A stretch of 64,000 bases of DNA from Garcia nutans (Eukaryota; Streptophyta; Magnoliopsida; Malpighiales; Euphorbiaceae). The notes under the pieces were generated by a model. It was not told where the DNA came from. It saw nothing but the letters and a program-made list of their open reading frames with translations, and did no database searches. Positions 24,372 through 35,664 of the stretch are shown piece by piece. The position numbers and the translations under genes are program-made. Location: assembly GCA_947685225.1 (NCBI GenBank), contig CANTUV010000035.1:4843501-4907500 (forward strand). The letters are read 5' to 3'. Positions within the stretch are counted from its first letter, which is position 1; each line of letters opens with the position of its first letter.

Positions 24372-25578
24372 CTGTTGATGATAGAAAATGACTAATTCTA
24401 TAGAATAAGTGAAACTCATATTCTAAAGTTCAGTCTACATTCAGAAATCAACAAAATTTATCTGTATTGTATCATAACATGTCCTGGCTGGAATAAGAAG
24501 AAATTCATTTAAAGATGGAAGTAAACATAATTAATTCAAATGTTGTAATTTTATAAATGAATGATTTACTTCAAAGTCAGTCAGTCATATGATGCTTGCT
24601 GGAAATTGAGCTTTTGCATTGCTTTCTTACATTAAGTGTTGTAGTTTGCACAATCAGACCTGGTTTTATAGTTTGGCATGCCATGGGAAACTGAATTGTC
24701 TTGTTTATAATTTCAGGTAGCTTGACAAAGCTTAGTTCTCTCACATTTTTAACCCCAATGTTTGCTTCAGTTTTCGGGTAAGATTCTTCAGTAAAGGCAG
24801 TAAAAATGTATGACAATTTCATTTAATGCGTGGACCTTTGCAAACATTGAACTGAGGCTAGAACCCTTTAGTAGATTATCACTGAAATCTCCAAACATAT
24901 CTCTGATTTGGTGTTTTTACTGTTTACTTTTTGTTTTTCCCCCCTTCTTCTTCTTCTTAAGTTCTTCTCCTTCATCTTCTATTTATCAATAAATAAGGGG
25001 AGATGCTGCCAATATTTTTCCGATTCTGTTTGATAAGCTGCTGCTCACACCTTTTTTTTTTTCTAATTTTAGTTTTTGAGCTGCTTGAAAAATAACATAT
25101 TGGTGTGAATTTGTATCTTGCTGATTGACTCCATGATATTTGGTAATAACTGTGATATTCATATCTTCATGATAATTTGCTTCTTCATTTGGGTCTCGGC
25201 TTATTCCTACTCAAGTATGTTCTACAATTTTATATGCAAAGTGTCACATTAATGATCCCATTTGTTGGTGGAAATGCTGCAATTCAGTTTATTAGATTGC
25301 TACTTGCAGTCCAACATCTTTCGGTTTATAATTTGTAGTAGCTATATCTTTTTAATTTTTGCATTAGTGATGAGTTATGCATGAATGACTGAAAACATGA
25401 TTAAATATGTGTTTTAAGTGGCTGATATTTGGAAAAAGGTGTTTGAAATTTATAAATTTAATAAATTGCAATGTAGCTTAATAAATTGCTGGCTAAGTGT
25501 TTTTACTGTCATATATAAATGATATTTTTTTATATTTAATAGTAATTGGCTGTCTTAATATTCTATTAACACAGGAAT

Positions 25579-28500
25579 ATGAATCCAGATAGAAGTTTGA
25601 TGTATCGTAGGCTTAGTGGAGGATTTATAACTCTAGAATTTGTTAGGGGAACTGAGGAATTTATTAAATTTGCAACTTCTCATACCGAATGCATGGATGG
25701 AGATAAACTGAAATGTCCTTGCATTAGGCCTAAATGCCGTAATAAGATTTTTTTACCTGTAGAAGTTGTTACACAACACTTGTATGAAAGAGATTTTATA
25801 CCAAATTATTACAATTGGTACTTACATGGTGAAGATGAGGAAGATGTTATAGAAATGAGTGTGGACCACTCAGAAGGAGGAGGAGTCCGTGTTGATGAAA
25901 ATGTTTTTGAGCATAGAGATCGATATTACAACATGGTAATCGATGCCTTACATCAACAAGGGGTGTCTAATGAAGTTGAGGACATGGAAGAAGAGCCAAA
26001 TAGTGTTGCAAGAAAATTGTATTACATGCTTGAAGCAGGAAATCAAGAACTATGGCCTGGTTGTAAAAGACATTCAGTGTTGTCAGCAGTTGCTCGAATG
26101 TTGAACATTAAGGCAGAACACCATTTGTCTGAAAAATGCTTTGACCAATTGTTAGAGTTTATAAAAGAAGTACTCCCTGAAGGCAATTTAATGCCTGAAT
26201 CCTTTTACAGAACAAAAAAGTTAGTTGAAGGTTTAGGTCTTCCGATGCAACAAATAGATTGTTGTGATAATAATTGTATGATATATTGGGGAGAAGACAT
26301 TGACTTACAAGAGTGCAAGTTTTGCCGTCATCCTAGGTATAAACAGTGTAGGAATGAAATTACAAATAAGGTGGTTTATAGGGCATATAAAAAGATGTTT
26401 TACTTCCCTTTAATACCGAGATTACAAAGGTTGTATGCATCAGAAGCCACAGCACAGCATATGACATGGCATCATAAACATTCATCGAAAGAAGGTGTTA
26501 TGCAACATCCATCGGACTCTCCTGCATGGAAGCACTTTAACACTATTCACCGCTCTTTTAGTGATGAAAAAAGAAATGTACTTCTAGGATTGAGTACCGA
26601 TGGCTTCCAACCTTTTGGTCAATCTGGAAAACAATACTCTTCTTGGCCGATTGTTGTCACACCTTATAATTTACCTCCTTGGATGTGTATGAAAACGGAG
26701 TACATGTTTCTATCTACTATAGTGCCAGGTCCAAATAATCCAAAGTATAAGATAGATGTCTTTCTGCAGCCCTTAATTGCAGAGTTGAAACAATTGTGGG
26801 AGGTTGGGGTGGAGACGTATGATGTCTCAAAGAAACAAAATTTTCTCTTGCGTGCGGCTCTATTATGGACTATCAGCGACTTTCCCGCTTATGCTATGCT
26901 ATCCGGATGGAGCACTGCTGGTAGGCTTGCTTGCCCATATTGCATGGAGAAAACAGATGCTTTTACATTGCAAAACGGTCGAAAACAATCTTGGTTTGAT
27001 TGTCATCGCAAGTTCTTACCACCAGACCATCCATGGCGGAGAAATAAAAATTGGTTCAAGAAGAATAGAGTTGTCAATGACAATGCACCTCGGATAAAGA
27101 CTGGTGAAGAGATACTTAATGAAATTGAGTCATTGGGTCTTATGAAGGTAACAGAACTAGGGGCTGATAAGAAGAATGCTCTTATAAGCGAGAGTTATGG
27201 ATGGAAAAAGCGTAGTATTTTTTGGGATTTGCCATATTGGAGTTCCCTTCTCATTAGGCATAATTTAGATGTTATGCACATTGAGAAGAATTTCTTTGAT
27301 AATCTATTCAATACCATTATGAACATTGATGGTAAAACAAAGGATAATTTCAAAGCAAGAGAGGATATGGAAAACCTTTGTCGTCGTAAGGAGTTGGCAA
27401 GAAATCCAACAACTGGCAAGTTCCCAAAAGCATGTTACGCATTAGACAAAGATGGGAAAAAAACTGTTTGTGAATGGTTAAAGACATTGAAGTTTCCAGA
27501 TGGTTAAATCTCAAACATAGGACGATGTGTGGATTTAAAAAAATACAGAATGTTTGGGATGAAAAGCCATGATAGTCATGTTTTCATGCAACGGTTATTA
27601 CCTATTGCTTTTCGGGAACTACTACCAACAAAAATATGGGAAGCAATTACTGAGATTGGGAGTTTCTTTAAACAATTGACAACAACAATTATTAGTACAA
27701 ATGACATGTTAAGGCTAGAAGAAGAAATTCCCATTACACTTTGTAAGCTCGAGCGATACTTCCCACCTGGCTTCTTTGATTCAATGGAGCATCTTCCCAT
27801 TCATCTTGCGTACGAAGCACGGATTGCGGGACCAGTCCAATATCGTTGGATGTATCCGTTTGAGAGGTAAGTTTTAATAGATTTGTTAACATACTTTATT
27901 TATATTATTGTGTCTTACGGTGGTCATGTTTTTTAAATTAGGCATAATGGTAAAATAAAGAAAAATGTGCGTAACAAAGCAAGAGTTGAAGGCTCGATTG
28001 CTAATGCATATTTAGTTGAAGAGGCATCATCTTTTTGTGCCTATTACTTCAAAGACCATATATATACAAGGCACTGTAGAGTACCTCGGAATGATGATGG
28101 CGGTATTGATGAGTGTGATAACATGGAAGATACATTGTCAATATTCAAAACTATTGGCCGTCCATTGGGAAGAGGGAAAAAAGGAGATTAACAGAGGTTG
28201 AAAAAAAGGCAGCCCACTTATATATTCTATTAAATTGCGAGGAACTTTCTCCTTTCATTAAGTAAGTACTAATACTCTTTAAGTTTAATTGATGTATTAT
28301 AGCCCTTTTAATTAATTTTTGTCATTTTAATTTTTTTTAGTGTGTTTACCAACTCACTTCGGTCCTCCTTCCCCAATCTTAGTGAGTATGAGGTTGAAAG
28401 ACGATTAGAGATTGAGTTTCCCAGCTGGTTCAAAGATCATGCAAGTTAGTCAATTAAAGAATATCTGCCAATGTTGTTAATTGATTCGAGATATATATCT

Positions 28501-29243
28501 TACTGCATTTTCCTTTATAGGTTCATAATCCAGAAAATCATGTGGATAATCAATTCATTAAGGATCTAGCTTTGGGTCCTTTATACACTGTTCATGTGTT
28601 TACAGGGTATTTCATAAATGGTTACAAATTTCACACAGAAGGACGAAGCTCAAATAGAGTTACATCTAATAGTGGTGTGTGTATTAGAGGTACAAACTAC
28701 TCGGAAATATCAAGTGATTATTATGGTAGGTTGATAGAAGTTGTAGAGGTGGAGTATCCGGATTTACCTATAAAACGTACAGTTTTGTTCAAGTGTGATT
28801 GGTATGATCCAACTCTTAATTCTGGAATGAAAGTTCATCCGAGTTATAACCTAGTGGATGTTAATCACACAAAAAAATTTCAGAAGTATGAGCCTTTCAT
28901 TCTAGCCACACAAGCCGAGCAAGTTTGTTTTGTGCCATATCCGTCTCTTAGAAGAGATAAGGTGGATTGGTTGGCTGTAATCAAAGTTAAAGCACGATCA
29001 ATAATTAATCATCCGACGATTTCATCAAATCTTAATGAGAATGTTGATGCCCCTCTCCAAGAAGATGTGGTCGGTCAACCTTTTGTTGCGCTAGAGAGGG
29101 ACTTATCTGAACAAATAAATGATCCAGATGGAAATGAAATTGAATTAAATGAGAATGATGAAGAACCTGATGGTTTTGTTGAGCCTGACTTCTCTGATGA
29201 AGATATTGACGAATCGAATGATATTAGTAGTGATGATGAATAA
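25579..29243 (+). pseudogene. tnpD: CACTA transposase TnpD (TNP2 family), two lesions
   Basis: Four exons: 25579-27866, 27942-28261, 28341-28440 and 28521-29243. Domains in order are a transposase-associated N-terminal zinc region (codons 1-90, with CPCIRPKC), the TNP2/Transposase_21 core (about 220-560, with LGLSTDGFQPFG, ACPYC and LDVMHIEKN), DUF4218 (end of exon 1) and DUF4216 (exon 4), closing in an acidic tail. This is the catalytic cut-and-paste transposase of En/Spm elements. Two lesions are seen: an in-frame TAA at 27505-27507 where the family has an aromatic codon, with the same frame continuing afterwards, and a lost base in the A-run at 28177-28182 in exon 2. Intron 3 has a GC donor (28441) and an AG acceptor. 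The start at 25579 is supported by the family-typical SLMYRRLSGGF directly after it. Confidence 0.9.
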
Positions 29244-30448
29244 GCTAGTATATATTTAAGCACATGTTGTATTGAATTTATTTTTGAGTGATTTTTTGGA
29301 ATTATGACTTGCTTATTTGATACCATTATTTTTCTTTCTTGCCTTGCCTTGCGATAACAATTTTTTTTTTATCTAGATTGCTATAATTAAGCTAGTATAT
29401 ATTGCACCTTCTTTAATCCTTAATTATTTTGAAACATTTTTGGCATGCCCTGCACTAGCAAACGTGAAAAGACAATACATGTTTCATTTTTATTGAAAAA
29501 TGTCCTTTCTTGTTACATTACTGCAGTCTGCAGGCATTTAGATGATTTGCTAAATCAAAATTCCAAATTTAAGATGAAGTTGCAAATGAATTTAATACAT
29601 TTTTTACAGTCTTTTTAATATTTTTCTTTATTTGTTTTTTGAATAATTTTCAATATTTTTTGTGGAGCATTTGCTAATAATAATAATATACTTATTTAAT
29701 GTAATTATTGATCAATTATTTTTAGATGCCACTCAATGCCTGTCTGAAGCTTGTTGGCAATGTACTTGAATTATTATTCTCAAATACTATTAATTTTTTA
29801 TTCTCAACTCAGTTGCTATTTCACTAAATATGCCAGCAATTACCCTCATATTTATTACTGCTTCATGTTTGTTCAATTCATGTTTCTTTTATAGATTGAT
29901 TTTAATGGTTGTAATAGTTTTAGCTCCTCCAGTTTGTTTTCTATGTTTAGAATCAATTTCTCCTTTTTGCAAAATCTGCTTGAAATCTGGTTGTAAAGTT
30001 TGCAAAATACAACCAGATAGAAGTACTCAAAGTTTGCAAAATATAGCTAAACATGATAAATGGTTAATGTGTATGGATAGAAGTACTCAAGGTAAGAATT
30101 CTGCCACTTGTTTCCATATTTTTGCTCATAATTGGAATTTTCAAGGTCTACTTGTGTGAGTTGATCTTTGACTGTACCTCCTCCTCTCTATCTTAAATTT
30201 CTTTTCCAAGTGCTAACTATTTGTATGTGAAACAGGCTATTTGCAGCACTCTAGAAGATTCTTGTTTTGGCTAATTAGCTTAGGTAAAGAGTTATAAGAT
30301 TGAAAAGTAAGTAGCAGCAACACTCAGCCTATAAGATTGAAAATCAAGCAGCAGGTAGTAGTGTCTATATTGCATCTCTGTTTTTCAGATTGTAGCACTA
30401 AAGTTGTTTATCTACTTAGTAATATGTTCTAATGCTGTTATGATAGCT
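29244..30448 (+). other. Spacer between TnpD and TnpA
   Basis: 1.2 kb of AT-rich sequence without a gene. Around 30003-30095 a short phrase (AGATAGAAGTACTCAA) is repeated. It probably holds the TnpD 3' UTR and either the TnpA promoter or the intron joining the two transcripts, as in En/Spm. Confidence 0.4.
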
Positions 30449-33354
30449 ATGACTAGAGGAAAACGGAAAGGATCTGTTGGTAGAGGACGTGGGATGACTA
30501 AAGGTCGAGGATTTGCATCAAGCAGTCAACCATGGGATGGAAGTTTTTTATCCCGTCGAACAAGAATTCTCTTAAATTGCGATGAAGTTCCCCCTTCCAC
30601 TCCACCAACAATAGCCCTACCATTGCACCTAACATGACAAACCAAACATATCCACCTGCAACAGCCCCTACTATTGCACCTAACATAACTCCTCATGCTT
30701 CTCCACCAGCAACAGCCCCTACTGTTGAACCTGCTGATGACAATACTACTTCTACTCCAATAAATAACAATCTAGGGATTGATGATAGTAATGGTACACC
30801 TAGGTCTGATAGTGTTAGCTTTCATGGGAGGGCAAGTGCACAAAAAATAATCTTAATCACATATGCTTCGACAGAGGGAGAAGGAGAATTTTATCCTTCA
30901 GAGATTTCTCATAAAGTAAGTGAGGCAATTACAAATAGCTTCAAAGAAAAGTTGGTGAAGGAGGGTTGGCGATGGAAATGTGTACCAAACGCGATAAAGG
31001 CTTTCTATTGGAAAGAGTTCAAGGTCTATGAGTTAATTTTATTATTCAACTAATAGCTAATTGTGTTATCTTTGTAAATTTTTAATACTTTCAATTTAAC
31101 TTCTTTTTTTTAGAAACAATTTCGATGGGAAGCTGAAATTGAAGGTTTAGTTAGAGGTGCATGGCTTAAAAAAGCGGCGGCGCGCTATAGAGACATGATA
31201 TGCAAGTGGAAAAGGCAACCTCGAGCAGAATTCATTGAGGAAGATGTTTGGAATGCTTGGCATGAAGTATGGAAGACTCCAGAGTATGTGAAATTAGCCA
31301 CCCAAGCATCTATAAATCGAAAATCTGAGGTAGCAGGGCAAGGGACTGGTCTTTCTAGGCACACTGGTGGATCAATTTCGTTCACGGAGCATGCAAGACA
31401 CATGGTAAGCCTGTTATGTTGCTGCCATTTAAAATGGTTGTTGTTGTTTGTGTTGCTGCCATTGTATATATATATATACATATGTTGAATCTGATATATT
31501 ACATATTTGATTCCTTATTTCTTTCCGCTAATGCAAATTAGTTTGTATTCCTCTTCCATATAACTTGCCTCTGCTGTTGTGCACTACTAATCGTAATTGT
31601 TGGCTAGTGTGTGACTATTTCCCTTTTATTTTGTTTTGTTTTATCCTTATTTTTGGATCGCCGTGTGGCGTGATTCCATGTTGATATGCTGCTGACATAC
31701 AAACTCACCACATTGAGCTGTGAATTAATTTAGATATATTCTTGTGTTTACTTTGAAATATATGTTGTGTGTAGTTCTTATGATACCAAGCTGAATAGCA
31801 TGTTAATTGAGTATGAAATACTATTTCGGTTCAGTTTATATTGTTGTTCATAACGTTTGGCATCAAAACTCTGCTTGATGATTCTGTTTCCAAACTGAAT
31901 TGAACATTTGATATACCCAGCTCCATATCTGCTGAATTGGCATCAAAACTCGGCTTATTATCTATGTGCACTTTGAACTTTGAAGATTTGTTATGATTTA
32001 GGCATACAACCAATCCGGCCACTATGGGAAAAAAAGGAAATGCAGTTTATTTTGGTTATTTCTTGCTACTATGAAAGATAATTTGACTTGTAATAACCTT
32101 ATCAAATGATGCCTTAAATGAGCTTTAATTTGATAATATAATTGTGATCAATTTACAATTATTTTATTTTGTATTGAATATAAAAAAGGGTACAAGAATC
32201 AACAGTAGCAGAAGTGATAAATAATAAGATAAGAATAGTATGTATCTGTTGGGTTAGATATGAAATTGCATAGTTGGGTATAGAAAGAAGAAAAAAGAAA
32301 TGTTGTGTTGTGACTTCTCAATTTTCTATGGTTGAAAACTTAGAACTATCCAAAACAGTGTAAAACACAGAATGATAGAAGTGGGGTCTTCTCTTTTCTT
32401 ATTTCACTGGATCCAAAAGAAAGAGTGCTGCTCTGTTTCTGTTCTTCCATATTGTAAGAGTTTTCAGCTTTTCCACAAACATTTTGCTACACAAACACGT
32501 AATACTATAACTCATATAATTCATAACTCCTACACTTCCTGCCTTCTCTATATTTGCTGCTGATTGTGATTTCATAAATTCATACATTTCATAAACCTAC
32601 TGATATATATATAATCCTAGTTGTTGGCTGCTGTGTGAATATTTCCCTTTTATTTTGTTTTGTTTTATCCTTATATTTGGATCGCCGTGTGGCGTGATTC
32701 CATGTTCATATGCTGCCCGTTTGTGCATGCAATACGTTGTAATTAAGTTATGTTTCAATGGTCATTTCAATTTGGCAGAAGGAAAAAGATGTCGAAAAAA
32801 GAGAACCTTCAAAAAGTGTTATCTTTCTTAATATGCATACTAAGAAAGATAAAAGAGGGGATCCAGCTGAGTTCATCGATAAGCGTGCTGAAACTGTCTA
32901 TGTAAGTTTGATTTCTTTTGATTCATTATAATTTTACTTTAATTGTACATTTATATATGTTGTAGGAGAATTTTAAGCGACTTAAAGATACTGTTGTACA
33001 AAACTCGGAGATGGATTCTGAAGAAGATAATAGCATTCATCTTGATGAGGACCTGTTATTCATCGAGGCAGCTGGAGGAAAAAAAAGAATCGCATTTATG
33101 GCCTTGGATCAGCAAAGGGAGGGTCATATGCTTCAAGTTCCTCATCAAATGCACCAACTACAACTGCTCAACAAGAAACGCTTAATAACTTGAATGAACG
33201 ACAGTCAAAGCTTGAAGAAATGATGGTTAATCTTATCAAAGAAATAAAAGAAGACCGAGAGGAATCAAGGCGATGGCGGGCATCATTTGCACCACCTCTT
33301 ACAGATGACTCTGCTGATATAGGTTCACCAAATGACAATTATTTTGATGATTAA
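30449..33354 (+). pseudogene. tnpA: CACTA TnpA-like protein (Transposase_24), two frameshifts
   Basis: Four exons: 30449-31023, 31114-31404, 32779-32901 and 32966-33354. The N-terminus is basic and Gly/Arg-rich (TRGKRKGSVGRGRG), followed by a Pro/Ala/Thr repeat region. Exons 2 and 3 carry the Transposase_24 region (FRWEAEIEGLVRGAW and HTGGSISF). Exon 4 has the GGKK-type motif followed by a coiled-coil C-terminus rich in Glu and Arg. The role known from En/Spm is binding the subterminal repeats. The frame breaks at a CCC run (30615-30617, where the neighbouring repeat unit has four C) and at an A-run (33079-33086, where one more A would restore the frame into the C-terminal region). Intron 2 is 1.37 kb and holds a duplicated 92-base segment. 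Confidence 0.85.
31599..32713. repeat. Direct repeat pair, about 92 bp, in TnpA intron 2
   Basis: Segments 31599-31691 and 32623-32713 match closely (both contain GGATCGCCGTGTGGCGTGAT) and are about 1 kb apart in the same orientation. The DNA between is non-coding. They could be remnants of a duplication or short terminal repeats of an inserted element. Confidence 0.75.
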
Positions 33355-33574
33355 ATATTAAGTTACGTTGTTATTTCTATATCTTTAGGTATAATATTAT
33401 ATGAATTTTTAGGATTTACATTTGAGATTAAACACTTATCCCCTGTAGTACTTTGCATTAATGTGGATTATATGAACTTTTATGTTATAAAATGACTTTG
33501 GATTTTTTTTTAATTATAATTGTTCTTTGGAGTTTAATTTTAGCAGGTTTAACAAAAATATTATTTTGCAAATG

Positions 33575-34165
33575 CTATGGAATTTGCTACAGAATGTGGT
33601 ATTATTGGCTACGGAATTGCTTTGGAAATTAGCTACATAATTGCTACAGGCATTTAGCTACGGAATGGTAACTACGGAACTGTTTCGTAGCAAACGACCT
33701 TAGCTACGGAAGTGCAACTACAGAACTGCTACGGATTATATTTCCATAGCTAACAACCTTAGCTACGGAATTACTACGGACGTTCACCTACGGAACTGCT
33801 ACGGATTATGTTTCCGTAGCTAACAAACTTAGCTACGGAATTACTACGGAAGTGCAACTACGGAATTGCTACGGCTTTTGTTTCCGTAGCTAACAATTTT
33901 AGCTACGGAATTACTACGGAAACTTAGCTACGGACTTGTTTAGCTACGAAATTTTTGAAGAAAAGTTTGAAGGGTTATTGCTACGGAATGTCAGTAGCTA
34001 ATCCGTAGCTATAGTTGCTACGGAAACAGTTTCCGTAGCTAAAAAAGCTTTGCTACGGGTTTTTAGCTACGGAAAATTTTCCATAACAATTCCGTAGCTA
34101 AGCCCGTAATAGCTACGGACTTGCTACGGAATTGGCCGTAGCTAAACTGCATTTTTCTTGTAGTG
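33575..34165. repeat. CACTA right end with subterminal repeat array
   Basis: Many copies of GCTACGGAA and TTCCGTAGC in both orientations, then the 13-bp terminal inverted repeat. There are more copies than at the left end, including near-identical 50-60-bp units around 33680-33900. Confidence 0.9.
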
Positions 34166-34737
34166 AATAATCTTTACAAAACTGTTTATAATTCTAATAA
34201 GTACTCATTATTATTATATAAATCTTATTTTAAAAATATTTTTATTAGTAATAAATTTTTATAAGACAATATATTTTATATTTAAATAAACAAAGATAAA
34301 AAATACTAACAGGAGACCAGAATAAAAATATATAATAATAATAATTATTATTTATAAAAAATTTACAATAAAGTTACTTTTATTTATCTTTTTTTACTTT
34401 TATTTATCTTTTTTTATTCATAATAATATATTTTTATATTTATACAAGGTATAAAAATTAATTAAAAATATTTTTAATGACAAATTGTGCAACACTGGAT
34501 TTACGAATTAGTTTTAACTTTTAAGTAAATTCAATATTAATAAGTTGTTTTTAAATATATATATATATATATATTTTAATTAGAAGTTGTTTCTCTCTTG
34601 CTCAGGATTTTTCTTTTTCCATATTTTTTGGGAGGGAGAATAATCATGCTAGTATGACATTTTAGACATTGATATATCGTTTGTTTGGATTTCATTTTTC
34701 CGTTATGCTAATTAGTATTTATTACACAAGAAAGGAC
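34166..34737. other. P450 copy B downstream region, first part
   Basis: AT-rich, no gene. Stretches at 34260-34560 resemble 59270-59530, and 34620-34737 resembles 61380-61520. These are the corresponding positions downstream of copy D, so this is duplicated sequence. It begins with the right copy of the CACTA target-site duplication. Confidence 0.55.
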
Positions 34738-34967
34738 CAGTGGCGGAATCAGACAGTTTTTGAGGGGGGGGGGGGGGGCAAGCCTGTTTCTTCTTCTTCT
34801 TCTCTCGCAGCAGTCGCAGCAAGGCAGGGGCTGAGGGGGGGGGCGGAGCTCTCCGTTCTCTCTCTGCAAAATCACCACCGGCGGCGCAGACCCCTTATAT
34901 ACTACGTCTGTGCCGCCGGCGAGGGGGGGTCGTCAGCCCCCACACGACCCCCCCAGCTCCACCCCTG
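34738..34967. mobile_element. hAT-like MITE with empty site in the paralogue
   Basis: A 230-bp insert with ends CAGTGGCGGAATCAG and, inverted, CAGGGGTGGAGCTG, flanked by an 8-bp duplication GAAAGGAC (34730-34737 and 34968-34975). Eight-base duplications and CA-G-rich ends fit the hAT superfamily. It is strikingly GC-rich with long G and C runs. The homologous place downstream of copy D (61508-61525) has no insert. Confidence 0.85.
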
Positions 34968-34975
34968 GAAAGGAC

Positions 34976-35664
34976 TGTATTTCATTTGTTCTTTAAATAA
35001 TTACAAAATGCATGCACTATCACATAAAATTATCTTTAAATTTTAATTTTTAAAATCAAATAAATTTTAAGTATATTATATGAGTAATATACTACCATTA
35101 AAGATTAAAAAAATTCAAATGCATTTTAACATTTGAAAATTTCAACCCCATTTCAAATTAATTCAGATACATCTTCCTAGTGATATTAGAGTGTTTTTCA
35201 ATGAGTTTGTGATTACTTAATTCGCTCTTAATTTGTTTCTTCTTTTATAAAAAGAAAATTAAAATACATTTTAACATTCCAAAAGTTATGGATTCTAACT
35301 TTATGCACAAATGCATTTTTTATTTTTTAATAATAAATGGTTCTATTCTAGTAAAATTAAAGTTACATATACCATTTTTTTTTTATAGAACATATGCCAA
35401 ATTTTTTAAAACAATATAATACCAATCTATGATTTTTGCTGCAACAATAGAAAATTAGACCACATTCGGTTTCTTATCAATTTTAAAAGGAAAATTCGGA
35501 TTCGTGACTCCGCCCATGCAACTAACTAATTAATCATAATATGTGATTTAAAAATAAAAATTAATTTAAATTATTTTTTTAATATTATAATTTACTTCGC
35601 AAATTATTGTTAGTAGTATACATTGGTAGGGTGATGGACCCAATCCGAACAAGAATTTCCCATT
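34976..35664. other. 3' flank of P450 copy B
   Basis: AT-rich, no gene. It resembles 61520-61870 downstream of copy D in several blocks. Confidence 0.5.

Larger units (their letters stand above)
22271..25578 (+). other. CACTA leader with probable captured host sequence
   Basis: 3.3 kb lie between the left repeat array and TnpD. Base composition is less AT-rich than the surrounding intergenic DNA, and the text looks like a gene 5' end: a CT-rich stretch at 22620-22720, two telomere-type repeats at 22912-22927, and long T-rich introns. One exon of a SKI2-like helicase (23834-23935) and one unidentified minus-strand exon (24155-24371) are described separately. A further open stretch at about 23490-23650 (plus strand) and one at 24577-24822 (minus strand) could be more captured exons, but I cannot identify them. 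Confidence 0.6.
21810..34165 (+). mobile_element. CACTA (En/Spm-type) DNA transposon, 12.36 kb, nearly intact
   Basis: The element begins CACTACAAGAAAA and ends with the inverted form TTTTCTTGTAGTG. It is flanked by a 3-bp target-site duplication AAT (21807-21809 and 34166-34168), which is diagnostic for the CACTA superfamily. Both ends carry dense arrays of the subterminal word GCTACGGAA and its complement. Inside, on the plus strand, are TnpD (25579-29243) and TnpA (30449-33354). The long leader before TnpD (22271-25578) carries sequence that looks like captured host exons. The transposase genes hold few lesions (one nonsense codon, three single-base homopolymer contractions), so the element was active recently or the lesions are partly sequence error. 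Confidence 0.95.

Noticed and set aside
30404..30448. Upstream ATG extending TnpA by 15 codons
   Set aside because: The added residues are hydrophobic and unlike the family's basic start. The ATG at 30449 directly precedes the basic Gly/Arg-rich region.
34760..34960. GC-rich patch like a CpG island or promoter
   Set aside because: It is the interior of a hAT-like MITE with a target-site duplication, and the empty site exists near copy D.
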